Shown one piece after another: positions 51,897 through 62,271 of a stretch of DNA of 64,000 nt. Position 1 is the first letter of the stretch; the number at the start of each line of letters is the position of its first letter. The notes under the pieces were generated by a model. That model was not told the origin of the DNA. It made no database searches and saw nothing but the letters and a program-made list of their open reading frames with translations. This DNA is from an uncultured Bacteroidales bacterium (lineage in GTDB: Bacteria; Bacteroidota; Bacteroidia; Bacteroidales; P3). The stretch lies in assembly GCA_900317285.1 (NCBI GenBank), contig ONGA01000001.1, forward strand, positions 124,001 to 188,000, written 5' to 3'. A program made the translations under genes and the position numbers.

Positions 51897-52889
51897 TTAT
51901 TCTTTATCAAGTTTATACTTTGCTACATTCATACCGAATTCGAGGTTCTTGGAGGCAACCAAGTTCTCGAGCTCGGTAAGGGATTTTTTACCGAAGTTGC
52001 GGAACTTCAGGAGGTCGGCCTTGTTAAACGACACGAGGTCGCCCAGAGTGTCCACCTCGGCAGCCTTGAGGCAGTTGAGGGCACGGACAGAGAGGTCAAG
52101 GTCAATGAGTTTGGTCTTGAGGAGCTGGCGAGTGTGAGCAGTGGTCTCATCGAACTCTTCTTGCACGGGTTTGGATTCCACATCAAGCGTGATACGCTCG
52201 TCGGAGAAGAGCATGAAGTGCTGGATGAGGATGGTGGCAGCTTCCTTAAGAGCCTCCTTGGGATGGATGGAACCGTCGGTCTCGATATCGAACGTCAGCT
52301 TCTCATAGTCGGTGCGCTGTTCGACGCGATAGTCGTCGACAGCGTACATAACCTTTTTAATGGGGGTATGGATGGAGTCAATGGCGATGACACCGATGGG
52401 GTCGGTGGCACGCTTGTTCTCGTCGGCCGGAACATAACCGCGACCCTTGTCAATAGAGAGGGTGATACGGAGTTCGGTCTGTGCTTCCATGTGGCAAATC
52501 TCGAGGTCGGGGTTGAGCACCTGGAAACTGTTGAGATTGCTGTTGAGGTCACCGGCTTTGAAGACTGTCTGATTTTTGACCGTGAAAGAGATTTTCTCAT
52601 GGTCGGTATCCTCCAGCTGACGGCGGAAGCGAATCTGCTTCAAGCGCAGGATAATGTCGGTCATGTCCTCGACGACTCCAGGGAGAGACGAGAACTCATG
52701 GTCGACGCCATCAATCTGGACAGAAGTGATAGCATAGCCTTCGAGTGAAGAGAGAAGGACGCGACGCAGAGCGTTGCCGATGGTTGTGCCGTAGCCAGGC
52801 TCCAGCGGGCGGAATTCGAAAGTACCGCGGAAGTCGTCAGCTTCAAGCATGACCACCTTATCGGGTTTTTGGAATGATAATATTGCCAT
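51897..52889 (-). CDS. rpoA: RNA polymerase alpha subunit
   Basis: 330 residues. N-terminal dimerisation domain ([20 protein letters not shown]) and C-terminal DNA-binding domain ([36 protein letters not shown]) are both complete. It assembles the polymerase core and contacts activators. Standard place between rpsD and rplQ. Confidence 0.98.
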   Translation of the reverse strand: MAILSFQKPDKVVMLEADDFRGTFEFRPLEPGYGTTIGNALRRVLLSSLEGYAITSVQIDGVDHEFSSLPGVVEDMTDIILRLKQIRFRRQLEDTDHEKISFTVKNQTVFKAGDLNSNLNSFQVLNPDLEICHMEAQTELRITLSIDKGRGYVPADENKRATDPIGVIAIDSIHTPIKKVMYAVDDYRVEQRTDYEKLTFDIETDGSIHPKEALKEAATILIQHFMLFSDERITLDVESKPVQEEFDETTAHTRQLLKTKLIDLDLSVRALNCLKAAEVDTLGDLVSFNKADLLKFRNFGKKSLTELENLVASKNLEFGMNVAKYKLDKE

Positions 52890-52957
52890 TATTTATCCTT
52901 TCTTTCTTTGATTTGTCGATGTCCAAGTCAAGACTCAGACTGACGTCCTATTAACTA

Positions 52958-53563
52958 TTACTTGGAGTAGAGGTCAACGATGAGCTGTTCGTTGATGGTC
53001 TCGGGGATATCAGCACGCTGAGGATAGTTGACAAACTTACCACTCATGTTGGCGCCGTCCCACTCAAGCCAAGGATAGTTGTTGGCGCGCGAAGCAAGGG
53101 CATCGGTAATAATCTCGAGGGACTTGCTGCGTTCGCGGACGGAAATGACATCGCCCTCGCGCAAAGAATAGGAAGGGACATTGACGACATTGCCGTTGAC
53201 GGCGATGTGGCGATGGGAAACCAACTGGCGAGCCTGAGCACGGGTGCGGGCGATGCCGAGACGGTAGACGACATTATCAAGACGAGCCTCGATAAGTTTC
53301 ATGAGTTCCTCACCAGTGACGCCACCACGACGGGATGCCTCAGCATAGAGTTTGCGGAACTGACGCTCGAGAATGCCATAGGTATATTTGGCTTTCTGTT
53401 TCTCGTTGAGCTGAATACCGTACTCGGAAGTTTTGCCGCGACGACGGTTCTGACCGTGCATGCCAGGGGCATAGGGTTTCTTCTCGTAACTTTTGTCCGG
53501 GCCATAGATAGGCTCGTGGAATTTTCTAGCGATTTTGGTCTTCGGACCAGTGTATCTTGCCAT
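52958..53563 (-). CDS. rpsD: 30S ribosomal protein S4
   Basis: 201 residues. S4 features: [35 protein letters not shown], and the S4 RNA-binding fold [20 protein letters not shown]. The N-terminal zinc-binding Cys set of some S4 proteins is missing, so this is the Cys-free form. It nucleates 30S assembly. Confidence 0.98.
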   Translation of the reverse strand: MARYTGPKTKIARKFHEPIYGPDKSYEKKPYAPGMHGQNRRRGKTSEYGIQLNEKQKAKYTYGILERQFRKLYAEASRRGGVTGEELMKLIEARLDNVVYRLGIARTRAQARQLVSHRHIAVNGNVVNVPSYSLREGDVISVRERSKSLEIITDALASRANNYPWLEWDGANMSGKFVNYPQRADIPETINEQLIVDLYSK

Positions 53564-53591
53564 TGTACTTTTTTTCTTTTAAGATTAATAA

Positions 53592-53981
53592 TTACACACG
53601 ACGACGTTTCGGGGGGCGGCAACCATTGTGGGGCAGCGGGGTAATGTCGGTGATTTCCATAACCTCGATACCGCAGGTGTTGATTGCGCGGATTGCAGAT
53701 TCACGTCCTTGACCAGGTCCTTTAACGAAGACCTTGACTTTTCTTAGGCCCAAATCATAAGCAACTTTGCCGCAATCTTCCGCAGCCATCTGAGCGGCGT
53801 ACGGAGTGTTTTTCTTCGATCCGCGGAAGCCCATTTTTCCAGCAGACGACCAAGAAATCACTTGACCGGCGTTGTTCGTCAACGAAACGATGACGTTGTT
53901 GAAGGATGCGAAGATGCATGCTCTTCCCTGAGGTTCAACTTTTACAACTCTCTTTTTAGTCGGTTTTGAAGTTTTTGCCAT
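53592..53981 (-). CDS. rpsK: 30S ribosomal protein S11
   Basis: 129 residues. Conserved [40 protein letters not shown] and the C-terminal [18 protein letters not shown] are present. Platform protein of the 30S subunit, between rpsM and rpsD. Confidence 0.98.
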   Translation of the reverse strand: MAKTSKPTKKRVVKVEPQGRACIFASFNNVIVSLTNNAGQVISWSSAGKMGFRGSKKNTPYAAQMAAEDCGKVAYDLGLRKVKVFVKGPGQGRESAIRAINTCGIEVMEITDITPLPHNGCRPPKRRRV

Positions 53982-54069
53982 TTTGTTTTTGCTTGATTTA
54001 CTTTGTTTCTTACTACCAACCGCTCCTAAGTCAAATTCTAATCCGCGATTGGGGCGCTACAACCTTTAC

Positions 54070-54447
54070 TTACTTGGTAGCTTTCTTCTTGTTAGCGATT
54101 GTTTTCTTCTTACCCTTACGAGTACGAGCGTTGTTCTTAGTGCTCTGACCACGGAGGGGAAGACCAAGACGATGACGGATGCCACGGTAGCAGCCGATAT
54201 CCATCAGTCGCTTGATATTCATCTGAACCTCGGAGCGGAGGGCGCCTTCAACTTTGTACTCATCATTAATGATGTTACGAAGGGTATTCTGCTCGTCATC
54301 GGTCCAATCCTGCACCTTCTTGCCTTCGTCGATACCAGCCTTTGCCAGAATCTCTTTGGCGGTGCTACGTCCGATTCCGTAGATATAGGTCAAGCCTATC
54401 TCTCCTCTTTTGTTCTTGGGTAAGTCAATACCTGCAATACGTGCCAT
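54070..54447 (-). CDS. rpsM: 30S ribosomal protein S13
   Basis: 125 residues. [34 protein letters not shown] and [20 protein letters not shown] are typical. It contacts the 50S subunit and P-site tRNA. Lys-rich tail. Confidence 0.98.
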   Translation of the reverse strand: MARIAGIDLPKNKRGEIGLTYIYGIGRSTAKEILAKAGIDEGKKVQDWTDDEQNTLRNIINDEYKVEGALRSEVQMNIKRLMDIGCYRGIRHRLGLPLRGQSTKNNARTRKGKKKTIANKKKATK

Positions 54448-54474
54448 AAATTCTTTTTATCTGTTTGTTTTTAA

Positions 54475-54591
54475 TTATCCTTGTCTTTGTTTGAATTTAG
54501 GATTTTTCTTGTTGATGACATAGACAACCCCGTGGCGACGAACCACTTTGCATTCGGGTGATCTTTTCTTGACTGAAACTCTTACTTTCAT
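54475..54591 (-). CDS. rpmJ: 50S ribosomal protein L36
   Basis: 38 residues: ATG at 54591, TAA at 54475. The product begins [19 protein letters not shown] and ends NPKFKQRQG. Of the zinc ligands of the usual form (Cys11, Cys14, Cys27, His33) only Cys14 remains; the others are Ser, Asn and Phe. It is therefore the zinc-independent form. Normal position between infA and rpsM. Confidence 0.95.
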   Translation of the reverse strand: MKVRVSVKKRSPECKVVRRHGVVYVINKKNPKFKQRQG

Positions 54592-54642
54592 ATTGTGTAA
54601 TTATTAATCTTGTTGATACTTTCTCTTCTTGTTAGGCATTGC

Positions 54643-54861
54643 CTACTTGTGACGGTAAGTGATGCGACCTTTTGAGAGGTCATAAGGAGACATCTCTATC
54701 TGAACCTTGTCACCGGGGAGAATCTTGATGTAGTGCATACGCATCTTCCCGGAGATATGGGCGATAATCTGGTGTCCGTTTTCCAATTCGACGCGGAACA
54801 TAGCATTGCCAAGGGATTCGACAACTGTTCCGTCTAGCTGTATGGATGCTTGTTTTGCCAT
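54643..54861 (-). CDS. infA: Translation initiation factor IF-1
   Basis: 72 residues with the S1/OB fold: [60 protein letters not shown]. It binds the 30S A-site during initiation. Between map and rpmJ as in other Bacteroidetes. Confidence 0.98.
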   Translation of the reverse strand: MAKQASIQLDGTVVESLGNAMFRVELENGHQIIAHISGKMRMHYIKILPGDKVQIEMSPYDLSKGRITYRHK

Positions 54862-54884
54862 TCTCTATTACTTACCGTGTTTGT

Positions 54885-55655
54885 TTACTTGTTGTTTTCG
54901 ATGAAATCAAAGGTGGTGAGGATGTCGGGTCCATCGGCTGTGATTGCCACAGTGTGTTCAAAGTGGGCGGCAGGTTTACCGTCACGTGTACGGCAGGTCC
55001 ATCCATCCTCCTTGGAGAATTTGACATTCTTGGAGCCCATGCACACCATGGGTTCAACAGCGATAACCATTCCTTCCTTAAGCAAGGGACCAGTACCTGG
55101 GACTCCATAGTTAGGAACATTGGGAGACTCATGCATTTTGAATCCCACGCCATGACCACATAGTTCACGGACAACGGAGTAGCCATTCTTCTCACAATGC
55201 ACCTGAACAGCATGACCGATGTCCCCCACTCTATTACCAGCCTTGCACTTATCCAATCCTATGTACAAAGCCTCCTTAGTGACCTTCATCAAGCGCTGCA
55301 TCTCAGGAGAAACTTCTCCCACGGGAAATGTGTAGGCCGAGTCGGCCACATAGCCGTTAAGTTCAATGACGCAATCCAGCGAGACATTATCTCCTTCCTG
55401 GATAAAGACCTCACCGGGAATGCCATGAACCACAACATCATTTACCGAAATGCAGAAAGCCGACGGGAATCCTTCGAACCCTTTGCACAGAGGCTTGGCT
55501 CCGTTATCACGGATGAACTGCTCTCCAATCTGGTCAAGGAAAGCAGTTGTGACCCCTGGACGGATATGACGACCCACCTCCGCGAGAGTTTTCCCGAGGA
55601 GGAGGGCAGCGTCACGTATGAGCTCAATTTCTTCTTTGGTCTTAAGGAGAATCAT
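54885..55655 (-). CDS. map: Methionine aminopeptidase type I
   Basis: 256 residues. Metal ligands of the pita-bread fold are visible: Asp in VSLDCVIELNGYVADSAYTF (two Asp), His in CGHGVGFKMHESPNVPN, Glu in VIAVEPMVCMG and in the C-terminal FEHTVAI. It removes initiator methionine. It follows secY by 17 nt. Confidence 0.97.
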   Translation of the reverse strand: MILLKTKEEIELIRDAALLLGKTLAEVGRHIRPGVTTAFLDQIGEQFIRDNGAKPLCKGFEGFPSAFCISVNDVVVHGIPGEVFIQEGDNVSLDCVIELNGYVADSAYTFPVGEVSPEMQRLMKVTKEALYIGLDKCKAGNRVGDIGHAVQVHCEKNGYSVVRELCGHGVGFKMHESPNVPNYGVPGTGPLLKEGMVIAVEPMVCMGSKNVKFSKEDGWTCRTRDGKPAAHFEHTVAITADGPDILTTFDFIENNK

Positions 55656-55672
55656 TCTTTCCGTTGGTTTCT

Positions 55673-57028
55673 TTAAGCCTGAATTGACATAGAAGTGCGA
55701 CCCTTGATACGACCTGTCTTGGTGAGACCGTCGTAGTGACGCATCAGAAGGTGGCTCTCAATCTGCTGGAGGGTATCAAGTACGACACCGACAAGAATGA
55801 GCAGCGAGGTACCGCCGTAGAACTGAGCGAACTGGGTGTTGACACCAAAGAGGCGGATGATGGCAGGCATGATAGCAACGAAAGCAAGGAAAATGGATCC
55901 CGGAAGAGTTATCTTCGAGAGTATGCCTTCGAGGTATTCAGCCGTCTTCTTGCCAGGTTTCACACCGGGAATGAAGCCGCCGTTTTTCTTCATGTCGTCA
56001 GCCATCTGGTTGGGGTTGATGGCGATGGCAGTGTAGAAATAGGTGAACACTACAACAAGGATGAAGAACACCAAGTTATACCAAAAACTATTGTAGTCGG
56101 CGAAAGCCATAGCGAACTTGCTGTCAGTCTTGTTAGAAAATCCCATGAAGGTGATGGGCAGGAACATGATAGCCTGGGCAAAGATGATGGGCATGACGCC
56201 AGCAGCATTAACCTTAATGGGGATATACTGACGGACACCACCATATTGTTTGTTTCCAACAATACGCTTTGCATACTGGACAGGAATACGGCGAGTACCC
56301 TGAACCAACAGGATAACTAGCAGGATGACCACCAGCAAAACGACAAGTTCAAAGAGGAACATCACCAAACCGCCACCCTCGTTCAAACGCGAAGCAAACT
56401 CAGCCGAAAGAGCGAAGGGGAGACGAGCGATGATACCAATCATAATCAGAAGCGAAATACCGTTACCCACGCCCTTGTCGGTGATGCGCTCGCCGAGCCA
56501 CATAACGAAGAGGGTACCACTGATCAGGATGATGATACTGCTAATCCAGAAGAAAGTGTTGGGGCCAGTGCCGTCGAACGGATAAAAAGCGGTCGAGGAG
56601 GCCTCAAGCTGATAGGTCATATTCTGGATATAGGCAGGAGCCTGAAGACCAGTGACGATAACAGTGAGTCCGCGGGTGATTTGATTCATTTTTCTACGGC
56701 CACTTTCACCTTCTCGCTGCATTTTCTGGAACTTGGGAACCACCATCACCAGCAGCTGAATGACAATCGAAGCCGTGATGTAGGGCATGATACCCAGTGC
56801 AAAAACGGAGGCATTGGAGAATGCGCCGCCCGAGAACATGTTGAGGAGTCCCATCAGACCCTCGGAACCTTGCTTTCTCAAAAGTCCCAGCTGAGAGGGG
56901 TCAACACCTGGCAAGACGACATAGGAACCAATGCGATAGATAAGTACCAAACCAATGGTATACAGGATTCTCTTCCGCAGGTCTTCTATCGACCAGATGT
57001 TTTTAAGTGTCTGTATTAATCGCTTCAT
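55673..57028 (-). CDS. secY: Preprotein translocase subunit SecY
   Basis: 451 residues with ten membrane helices. Conserved segments: RKRILYTIGLVLIYRIGSYV, LGIMPYITASIVIQLL, GNGISLLIMIGIIARLP, RRIPVQYAKR (cytosolic loop) and FIPGVKPGKKTAEYL. Forms the protein-export channel. Sits between rplO and map. Confidence 0.98.
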   Translation of the reverse strand: MKRLIQTLKNIWSIEDLRKRILYTIGLVLIYRIGSYVVLPGVDPSQLGLLRKQGSEGLMGLLNMFSGGAFSNASVFALGIMPYITASIVIQLLVMVVPKFQKMQREGESGRRKMNQITRGLTVIVTGLQAPAYIQNMTYQLEASSTAFYPFDGTGPNTFFWISSIIILISGTLFVMWLGERITDKGVGNGISLLIMIGIIARLPFALSAEFASRLNEGGGLVMFLFELVVLLVVILLVILLVQGTRRIPVQYAKRIVGNKQYGGVRQYIPIKVNAAGVMPIIFAQAIMFLPITFMGFSNKTDSKFAMAFADYNSFWYNLVFFILVVVFTYFYTAIAINPNQMADDMKKNGGFIPGVKPGKKTAEYLEGILSKITLPGSIFLAFVAIMPAIIRLFGVNTQFAQFYGGTSLLILVGVVLDTLQQIESHLLMRHYDGLTKTGRIKGRTSMSIQA

Positions 57029-57039
57029 TTTAATAGTTT

Positions 57040-57489
57040 TTATTCAATAACGGTAGCAACTCCGCCCTTATCCTCGATAGCCTTCTTGGCAGTAGCAGAG
57101 AAAGCGTGGGCAGTAACGTTGACAGCCTTGGAGAGTTCGCCACGACCGAGAATCTTAATGCGATCTTTGCCGGAGATGAGACCATTCTGCTTCAGGACGT
57201 CAATGTTGAAGTCGGTGATGTTTTTAGATTCGGCGAGAGCGTTGAGAGTGTCAATGTTGATACCAACATACTCGATACGGTTGATGTTCTTGAAGCCGAA
57301 TTTGGGAACACGACGATAGAGAGGCATCTGACCGCCTTCAAAGCCAACTTTCTGGTGATAGCCAGAACGAGCCTTGGCACCTTTATTACCACGTGTAGCG
57401 GTACCACCCTTACCGGAACCGGCACCACGACCGATACGTTTAGAATGTTTGATGGAACCTTCAGCGGGTTTAAGATTACTTAAGTTCAT
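57040..57489 (-). CDS. rplO: 50S ribosomal protein L15
   Basis: 149 residues. N-terminal MNLSNLKPAEGSIKHSKRIG, the Gly/Lys-rich RGAGSGKGGTATRGNKGAKA and GFEGGQMPLYRRVPKFGF are characteristic. Complete. Assembly protein of the 50S subunit. Confidence 0.98.
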   Translation of the reverse strand: MNLSNLKPAEGSIKHSKRIGRGAGSGKGGTATRGNKGAKARSGYHQKVGFEGGQMPLYRRVPKFGFKNINRIEYVGINIDTLNALAESKNITDFNIDVLKQNGLISGKDRIKILGRGELSKAVNVTAHAFSATAKKAIEDKGGVATVIE

Positions 57490-57517
57490 TATCTATTTCC
57501 TTTCTTACTTTTACTAG

Positions 57518-57700
57518 TTAGATTTCTTCGACACTAATGAGGTGTTTTACCTTCTCGATCATACCGAGCACCTGAGGGGTGGCAACCACCTCGCGGGTGT
57601 GGTTGATACGACGCAGGCCTAGGGCCTCCATAGTGCGTTTCTGACGGGCGGGACGGCCAATGATACTTCTGACCTGTTTAATTCTGAGTTTTTCTGCCAT
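57518..57700 (-). CDS. rpmD: 50S ribosomal protein L30
   Basis: 60 residues from ATG 57700 (MAEKLRIKQVRSIIGRPARQ), the family start; an in-frame ATG at 57715 would add five residues. KRTMEALGLRRINHTREV and VKHLISVEEI complete the fold. Between rpsE and rplO. Confidence 0.96.
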   Translation of the reverse strand: MAEKLRIKQVRSIIGRPARQKRTMEALGLRRINHTREVVATPQVLGMIEKVKHLISVEEI

Positions 57701-57718
57701 TTTATTGACCTCCAAAAT

Positions 57719-58237
57719 TTAACCGTTAAACACTTTGTCGAGAGAAATGCCACGAAGCTGAGCGACCATGTAGGGATCCTTCATCTGAAGGAGGGCATTG
57801 ATGGTAGCCTTCACAACGCTGTGGGGATTCGAGGAACCTTTGCACTTAGCAAGCACATCCTTGACACCCACGCTTTCCAGCACAGCACGCATAGCACCAC
57901 CGGCGATAACACCAGTACCAGGAGCTGCAGGTTTCAGGAAGACTTTGGCACCACTGTATTTACCGCACTGCTCGTGAGGGATGGTACCCTTCAACACTGG
58001 GACACGGATAAGATTCTTCTTGGCATCATCGATACCTTTCTGGACGGCGGCCTGGACTTCCTTGGCTTTACCAAGACCATAGCCCACAACACCGTTCTCA
58101 TTTCCAATAACGACGATGGCAGCAAAGGTGAAAGTTCTACCACCCTTGGTAACCTTAGTGACGCGGTTGATTGCGACAAGACGATCTTTGAATTCGATCT
58201 CGCTTGATTTTACTCTTTTAATGTTTACTTCTGCCAT
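57719..58237 (-). CDS. rpsE: 30S ribosomal protein S5
   Basis: 172 residues. [40 protein letters not shown] and [20 protein letters not shown] are typical. Helps decoding accuracy. Standard position. Confidence 0.98.
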   Translation of the reverse strand: MAEVNIKRVKSSEIEFKDRLVAINRVTKVTKGGRTFTFAAIVVIGNENGVVGYGLGKAKEVQAAVQKGIDDAKKNLIRVPVLKGTIPHEQCGKYSGAKVFLKPAAPGTGVIAGGAMRAVLESVGVKDVLAKCKGSSNPHSVVKATINALLQMKDPYMVAQLRGISLDKVFNG

Positions 58238-58243
58238 GACTTA

Positions 58244-58597
58244 TTAGAATTTTAAACCACCTTCTCTGGCACCGTCGGCCAAGCTCTTCACGCGGCCGTG
58301 GTAGAGGTAACCATTACGGTCAAAAACAACGGTATTAATACCAGCGGCAATGGCGCGTTCGGCAACAGCCTTGCCGACTTTGGTAGCCACTTCGCTTTTT
58401 GTGCCACTCTTTTCAAAGCCTTTCTCAAGGGAAGAGGCTGCGGTCAGTGTCACACCTTTAACATCGTCAATCACCTGGGCATAGATTTCCTTATTGCTTC
58501 TGAAAACCGACAGGCGGGGCATCTCAGCGGTGCCGCTAACTTTATGACGGATGCGGAATTTAATTTTTGTTCTTCTTATGTCTTTTTTCGTTGCCAT
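58244..58597 (-). CDS. rplR: 50S ribosomal protein L18
   Basis: 117 residues. [40 protein letters not shown] and [20 protein letters not shown] mark L18, which binds 5S rRNA. Six nt before rpsE. Confidence 0.98.
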   Translation of the reverse strand: MATKKDIRRTKIKFRIRHKVSGTAEMPRLSVFRSNKEIYAQVIDDVKGVTLTAASSLEKGFEKSGTKSEVATKVGKAVAERAIAAGINTVVFDRNGYLYHGRVKSLADGAREGGLKF

Positions 58598-58643
58598 AAC
58601 TTTTCTTTCTTTTTGGCTATCGGTAAATCTTTTACCTTATTAT

Positions 58644-59198
58644 TTATTTAGCAGCAGCTTTACCGGCTTTCTTGCGGACCTCTTCACCCTGGAAGCGGAT
58701 ACCCTTGCCCTTGTAAGGCTCAGGTTTGCGCAGGGAGCGGATTTTAGCGGCAGCCTGACCAAGAATCTGCTTGTCGCAGCAGGTCATGGTGATGATGGGG
58801 TTCTTACCCTTCTCAGTGACAGTCTCGACCTTGATTTCGGGGGCAAGCTCGAAGAAAATCTTGTGAGAGTAGCCAAGGTCCATTTCCATGACGTTGCCAG
58901 TGGCCTGGACTTTATAACCCACGCCGATGACTTCCTGGACGGTCTTGAAACCTTCGCTGACGCCTTTCACCATGTTGGCGGCAAGGGCACGATAGAGACC
59001 GTGCTGGGCTTTAGTCTCACGCTCGTCGTTGGGACGGGTGAGGTGGAGAACGCCGTCTTCGACTTTCATTTCAATTATGGGGTTGACTTTCTGGCTGAGT
59101 TCTCCGAGGGGACCCTTAACGGTCAGGACATTGTCATCAGAAATCTTCACATCAACACCTTTGGGCAGGTGGATGGGCATTTTACCTATTCTTGACAT
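58644..59198 (-). CDS. rplF: 50S ribosomal protein L6
   Basis: 184 residues. MSRIGKMPIHLPKGVDVKIS, TVKGPLGELSQKVNP and the C-terminal KPEPYKGKGIRFQGEEVRKK are characteristic. Short Ala/Lys tail. Standard position. Confidence 0.98.
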   Translation of the reverse strand: MSRIGKMPIHLPKGVDVKISDDNVLTVKGPLGELSQKVNPIIEMKVEDGVLHLTRPNDERETKAQHGLYRALAANMVKGVSEGFKTVQEVIGVGYKVQATGNVMEMDLGYSHKIFFELAPEIKVETVTEKGKNPIITMTCCDKQILGQAAAKIRSLRKPEPYKGKGIRFQGEEVRKKAGKAAAK

Positions 59199-59219
59199 TT
59201 TCTTTTTCTCCTCTCTTGA

Positions 59220-59621
59220 TTAGCTGATGTAACATAAAACTTCACCGCCCACATTGAGGGTACGGGCCTCTTTGTCGGTCATCAGACCTTTGGAGGTGGA
59301 CACGATGGCGATACCGAGACCATTGAGCACGCGGGGCATTTCGTCGACGGAGACGTATTTGCGCAGACCGGGGCTGGAGACACGCTTCAGTTCGGCGATG
59401 GCGGGCTGTTTGGTCAGGGGGTGATACTTCAAAGCAATTTTAATGCTCTGGTTGTGGGAACCTTCATTCTCGAACTTATAGTTCAGGATGTAGCCTTTTT
59501 CGAAGAGAATCTTGGTGATTTCCTTCTTGAGTTTGGAACCGGGGATTTCGACCACACGATGCTTAGCGGCGATGGCGTTGCGCATACGGGTCAGATAATC
59601 TGCAATAGGATCTGTTACCAT
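59220..59621 (-). CDS. rpsH: 30S ribosomal protein S8
   Basis: 133 residues. [58 protein letters not shown] are typical. In many bacteria S8 represses the spc operon by binding its mRNA; whether so here is not shown. Confidence 0.98.
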   Translation of the reverse strand: MVTDPIADYLTRMRNAIAAKHRVVEIPGSKLKKEITKILFEKGYILNYKFENEGSHNQSIKIALKYHPLTKQPAIAELKRVSSPGLRKYVSVDEMPRVLNGLGIAIVSTSKGLMTDKEARTLNVGGEVLCYIS

Positions 59622-59691
59622 ATTAATTTTTTGATTTTAAGTTTTGTAGTATTGGTGTTATGCCAACTTGCAAAGCTACCAATAAATTATT

Positions 59692-59991
59692 TTACCAACT
59701 TGCTTTTTTAACACCGGGGATAAGACCGGCAAGAGCCATCTCGCGGAAATTGATACGGGAGATACCGAACTGGCGCATGTATCCTTTAGGACGACCGGTG
59801 AGCTGGCAACGGTTGTGCTGACGGATGGGGCAAGCGTTCTTGGGGAGTTTCTGAAGGGCAATGACGGCCTTCTCCACGTCCTCGGGTTCGCCGGTACGGA
59901 CAATTTCTTTCAGAGCGTTACGCTTGGCAGCGTACTTAGCAACCATTTTGGCTCTTTTGCGCTCTCTTGCTTTAATTGATTCTTTAGCCAT
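59692..59991 (-). CDS. rpsN: 30S ribosomal protein S14 (zinc-free form)
   Basis: 99 residues, the long type without the two CxxC pairs. [40 protein letters not shown] and [20 protein letters not shown] are standard. Six nt after rplE. Confidence 0.97.
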   Translation of the reverse strand: MAKESIKARERKRAKMVAKYAAKRNALKEIVRTGEPEDVEKAVIALQKLPKNACPIRQHNRCQLTGRPKGYMRQFGISRINFREMALAGLIPGVKKASW

Positions 59992-59996
59992 TATGC

Positions 59997-60557
59997 TTAT
60001 TTTTGTTGATTCTTGAACGGTAAACCGAACTCCTTGAGCAGCGACATAGCCTCTTTGTCGGTCTTGGCCGAGGTGACGAAGGTGATGTCCATACCCTGGA
60101 TGCGGTCGATTTTATCGATATCAATCTCGGGGAAGATAATCTGCTCAGCGATGCCGAAAGTATAGTTACCCTTGCCGTCGAAGCCTTTATCGTTGATGCC
60201 ACGGAAATCGCGGATACGGGGGATAGAGGCGGTCACAAGACGCTCGAGGAACTCATACATGCGCTCGCCACGGAGGGTCACACGGACGCCGATGGGCATA
60301 CCGCGACGCAGTTTGAAGTTCGAGATATCCTTGCGGGATTTGGTAGCGACAGCTTTCTGGCCGGTGATAGCGGTCATCTCCTCAATACCTTTGTCGATGA
60401 CTTTTTTATCGGCGATAGCTGCTTTGCCAAGACCCTGGTTGAGGGTTATCTTAAGCAGGCGAGGACACTGCATAACGGTTTTGTAGTTGTACTCTTTCAT
60501 CAGAGAGGCAACTATCTCCTCTTTGTACTTGGTTTTTAATGCGGGAATGTATGCCAT
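59997..60557 (-). CDS. rplE: 50S ribosomal protein L5
   Basis: 186 residues. [56 protein letters not shown] and [19 protein letters not shown] are typical. Binds 5S rRNA. Start base overlaps the rplX stop. Confidence 0.98.
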   Translation of the reverse strand: MAYIPALKTKYKEEIVASLMKEYNYKTVMQCPRLLKITLNQGLGKAAIADKKVIDKGIEEMTAITGQKAVATKSRKDISNFKLRRGMPIGVRVTLRGERMYEFLERLVTASIPRIRDFRGINDKGFDGKGNYTFGIAEQIIFPEIDIDKIDRIQGMDITFVTSAKTDKEAMSLLKEFGLPFKNQQK

Positions 60558-60871
60558 TATTTAATCTCCTCTCCAGTTTTTTTAGAATAACGGACTATTT
60601 TGCCAGTCTTTTCGTCGACACGGCGACCAATCTTGGTAGGGGTCTTGTCAACCACAACCATAAGGTTGGAAATGTGAATAGGAGCCTCCTGCTCGACAAT
60701 ACCTCCCTGGGTGTTCTTGGCGTTGGGTTTGGTATGTTTCTTATTCACGTTGACACCCTCGACGATGGCGCGGTTCTTTTCGGGATAGACTTTCAGGACT
60801 TTGGCGATTTTGCCTTTGTCATCGCCAGCGATCACCTGAACCATGTCCCCTTTCTTAACGTGCAGTTTCAT
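60557..60871 (-). CDS. rplX: 50S ribosomal protein L24
   Basis: 104 residues with the KOW motif [40 protein letters not shown] and a Lys-rich end complete it. Initiates 50S assembly. Confidence 0.98.
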   Translation of the reverse strand: MKLHVKKGDMVQVIAGDDKGKIAKVLKVYPEKNRAIVEGVNVNKKHTKPNAKNTQGGIVEQEAPIHISNLMVVVDKTPTKIGRRVDEKTGKIVRYSKKTGEEIK

Positions 60872-60892
60872 TGTTCTCTTTTCTTTTATTTA

Positions 60893-61261
60893 TTACAATA
60901 CTTCGGGAGCGAGAGAGACAATCTTCATAAACTGTTTCTCGCGCAGTTCACGACCCACGGGGCCGAAGATACGGGTGCCACGGAGCTCATCGGCAGCGGT
61001 GAGCAGGACGCAAGCATTGTCGTCGAAGCGGATGTAGGAACCATCATTGCGACGAATCTCTTTCTTGGTGCGGACCACGACTGCTTTGGACACGCTACCC
61101 TTCTTTACGTTGCCGGAGGGAATGGCATCTTTAATGGCGACCACGATGGTGTCTCCGATAGAGGCATAGCGTTTTTTGGTGCCACCCAGGACGCGGATAC
61201 ACAGAGCGCTTTTGGCGCCGCTGTTATCGGCAACTGTCATTCTGGTTTCTTGCTGTATCAT
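60893..61261 (-). CDS. rplN: 50S ribosomal protein L14
   Basis: 122 residues. [40 protein letters not shown] and [20 protein letters not shown] are standard. It lies in the subunit interface. Confidence 0.98.
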   Translation of the reverse strand: MIQQETRMTVADNSGAKSALCIRVLGGTKKRYASIGDTIVVAIKDAIPSGNVKKGSVSKAVVVRTKKEIRRNDGSYIRFDDNACVLLTAADELRGTRIFGPVGRELREKQFMKIVSLAPEVL

Positions 61262-61296
61262 TTCTTTTTGTTTTTCTGATAGGTGTTAGTGTAGTA

Positions 61297-61551
61297 CTAT
61301 TTAGCCTTCTCAACGATTTCGACGAGACGCCAGCATTTGTTTTTGCTCAGGGGGCGAGTCTCCATGATGCGGACGGTGTCACCGATATTGGCTTCGTTCT
61401 TTTCGTCGTGGGCCATGAATTTAGTGGACTTCTTAACGAACTTGCCGTACTTGGGGTGTTTCACCTTGCGTTCGACGAGAATCACGATGGATTTGTCCAT
61501 TTTGTTGCTGACCACAACACCGATTCTTTCTTTTCTTAAATTTCTTTCCAT
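61297..61551 (-). CDS. rpsQ: 30S ribosomal protein S17
   Basis: 84 residues. [20 protein letters not shown] and [20 protein letters not shown], then [17 protein letters not shown], match S17, an early 16S rRNA binder. Confidence 0.98.
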   Translation of the reverse strand: MERNLRKERIGVVVSNKMDKSIVILVERKVKHPKYGKFVKKSTKFMAHDEKNEANIGDTVRIMETRPLSKNKCWRLVEIVEKAK

Positions 61552-61582
61552 CTTTAGAACTGGATTTTACGAATTGCCATGC

Positions 61583-61786
61583 TTACTTGTTGCCGGCGAT
61601 CTCGCGGGCACGGAGCTCTGTAAGGCAGCGGGCAATGTTTTTTCTACTTTCTTTAATTTTGTTGGGGTTCTCGAGAGGCGAGACGGCGTGGGTCAGAATC
61701 ATTTTCTGATAGTTGGCGCGCTCGGTATCGAGTTTCTCCTTCAATTCAGCAGTCGAGAGCTCTTTTAAAACGATTTCATTCTTCAT
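61583..61786 (-). CDS. rpmC: 50S ribosomal protein L29
   Basis: 67 residues, two helices. LKELSTAELKEKLDTERANY, PLENPNKIKESRKNIARCLT are typical. Sits at the exit tunnel where factors dock. Confidence 0.97.
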   Translation of the reverse strand: MKNEIVLKELSTAELKEKLDTERANYQKMILTHAVSPLENPNKIKESRKNIARCLTELRAREIAGNK

Positions 61787-61804
61787 GACTGTAGGGGCTT
61801 CAAA

Positions 61805-62227
61805 TTATTCTTCGATATAGTCTCTTTTCACCACAAATTTGGTCGAGATGGGGAGCTTCTGGGCGGCCAGGCGGAGAGCCTCTTTGGCGACATCCATGGG
61901 GACACCTTCGCACTCGAAGAGCATGGTGCCGGGCATGACGCGGGCGACAAAGTACTCGGGAGCACCCTTACCCTTACCCATACGGACCTCGTTAGGTTTC
62001 TTGGTAATGGGTTTGTCCGGGAAAATGCGAATCCAGATCTGACCTTCACGTTTCATGTGACGTGTTACAGCTTGACGAGCAGCCTCAATCTGACGGCCAG
62101 TGATGAAGCAGGTCTCGAGCGATTTGATACCGAAGGTACCGAATGCCAGTTCGTGGCCACGGAAGGCATTACCTTTGATTTTGCCTTTCTGCTGCTTTCT
62201 ATATCTTGTTTTCTTGGGTTGTAACAT
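61805..62227 (-). CDS. rplP: 50S ribosomal protein L16
   Basis: 140 residues. [60 protein letters not shown] are standard. Completes the peptidyl-transferase centre late in assembly. Confidence 0.98.
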   Translation of the reverse strand: MLQPKKTRYRKQQKGKIKGNAFRGHELAFGTFGIKSLETCFITGRQIEAARQAVTRHMKREGQIWIRIFPDKPITKKPNEVRMGKGKGAPEYFVARVMPGTMLFECEGVPMDVAKEALRLAAQKLPISTKFVVKRDYIEE

Positions 62228-62271
62228 TTCTTCTTATTGTTTCGTGTTTAGTGCAAAAGCTAAACTACAAA

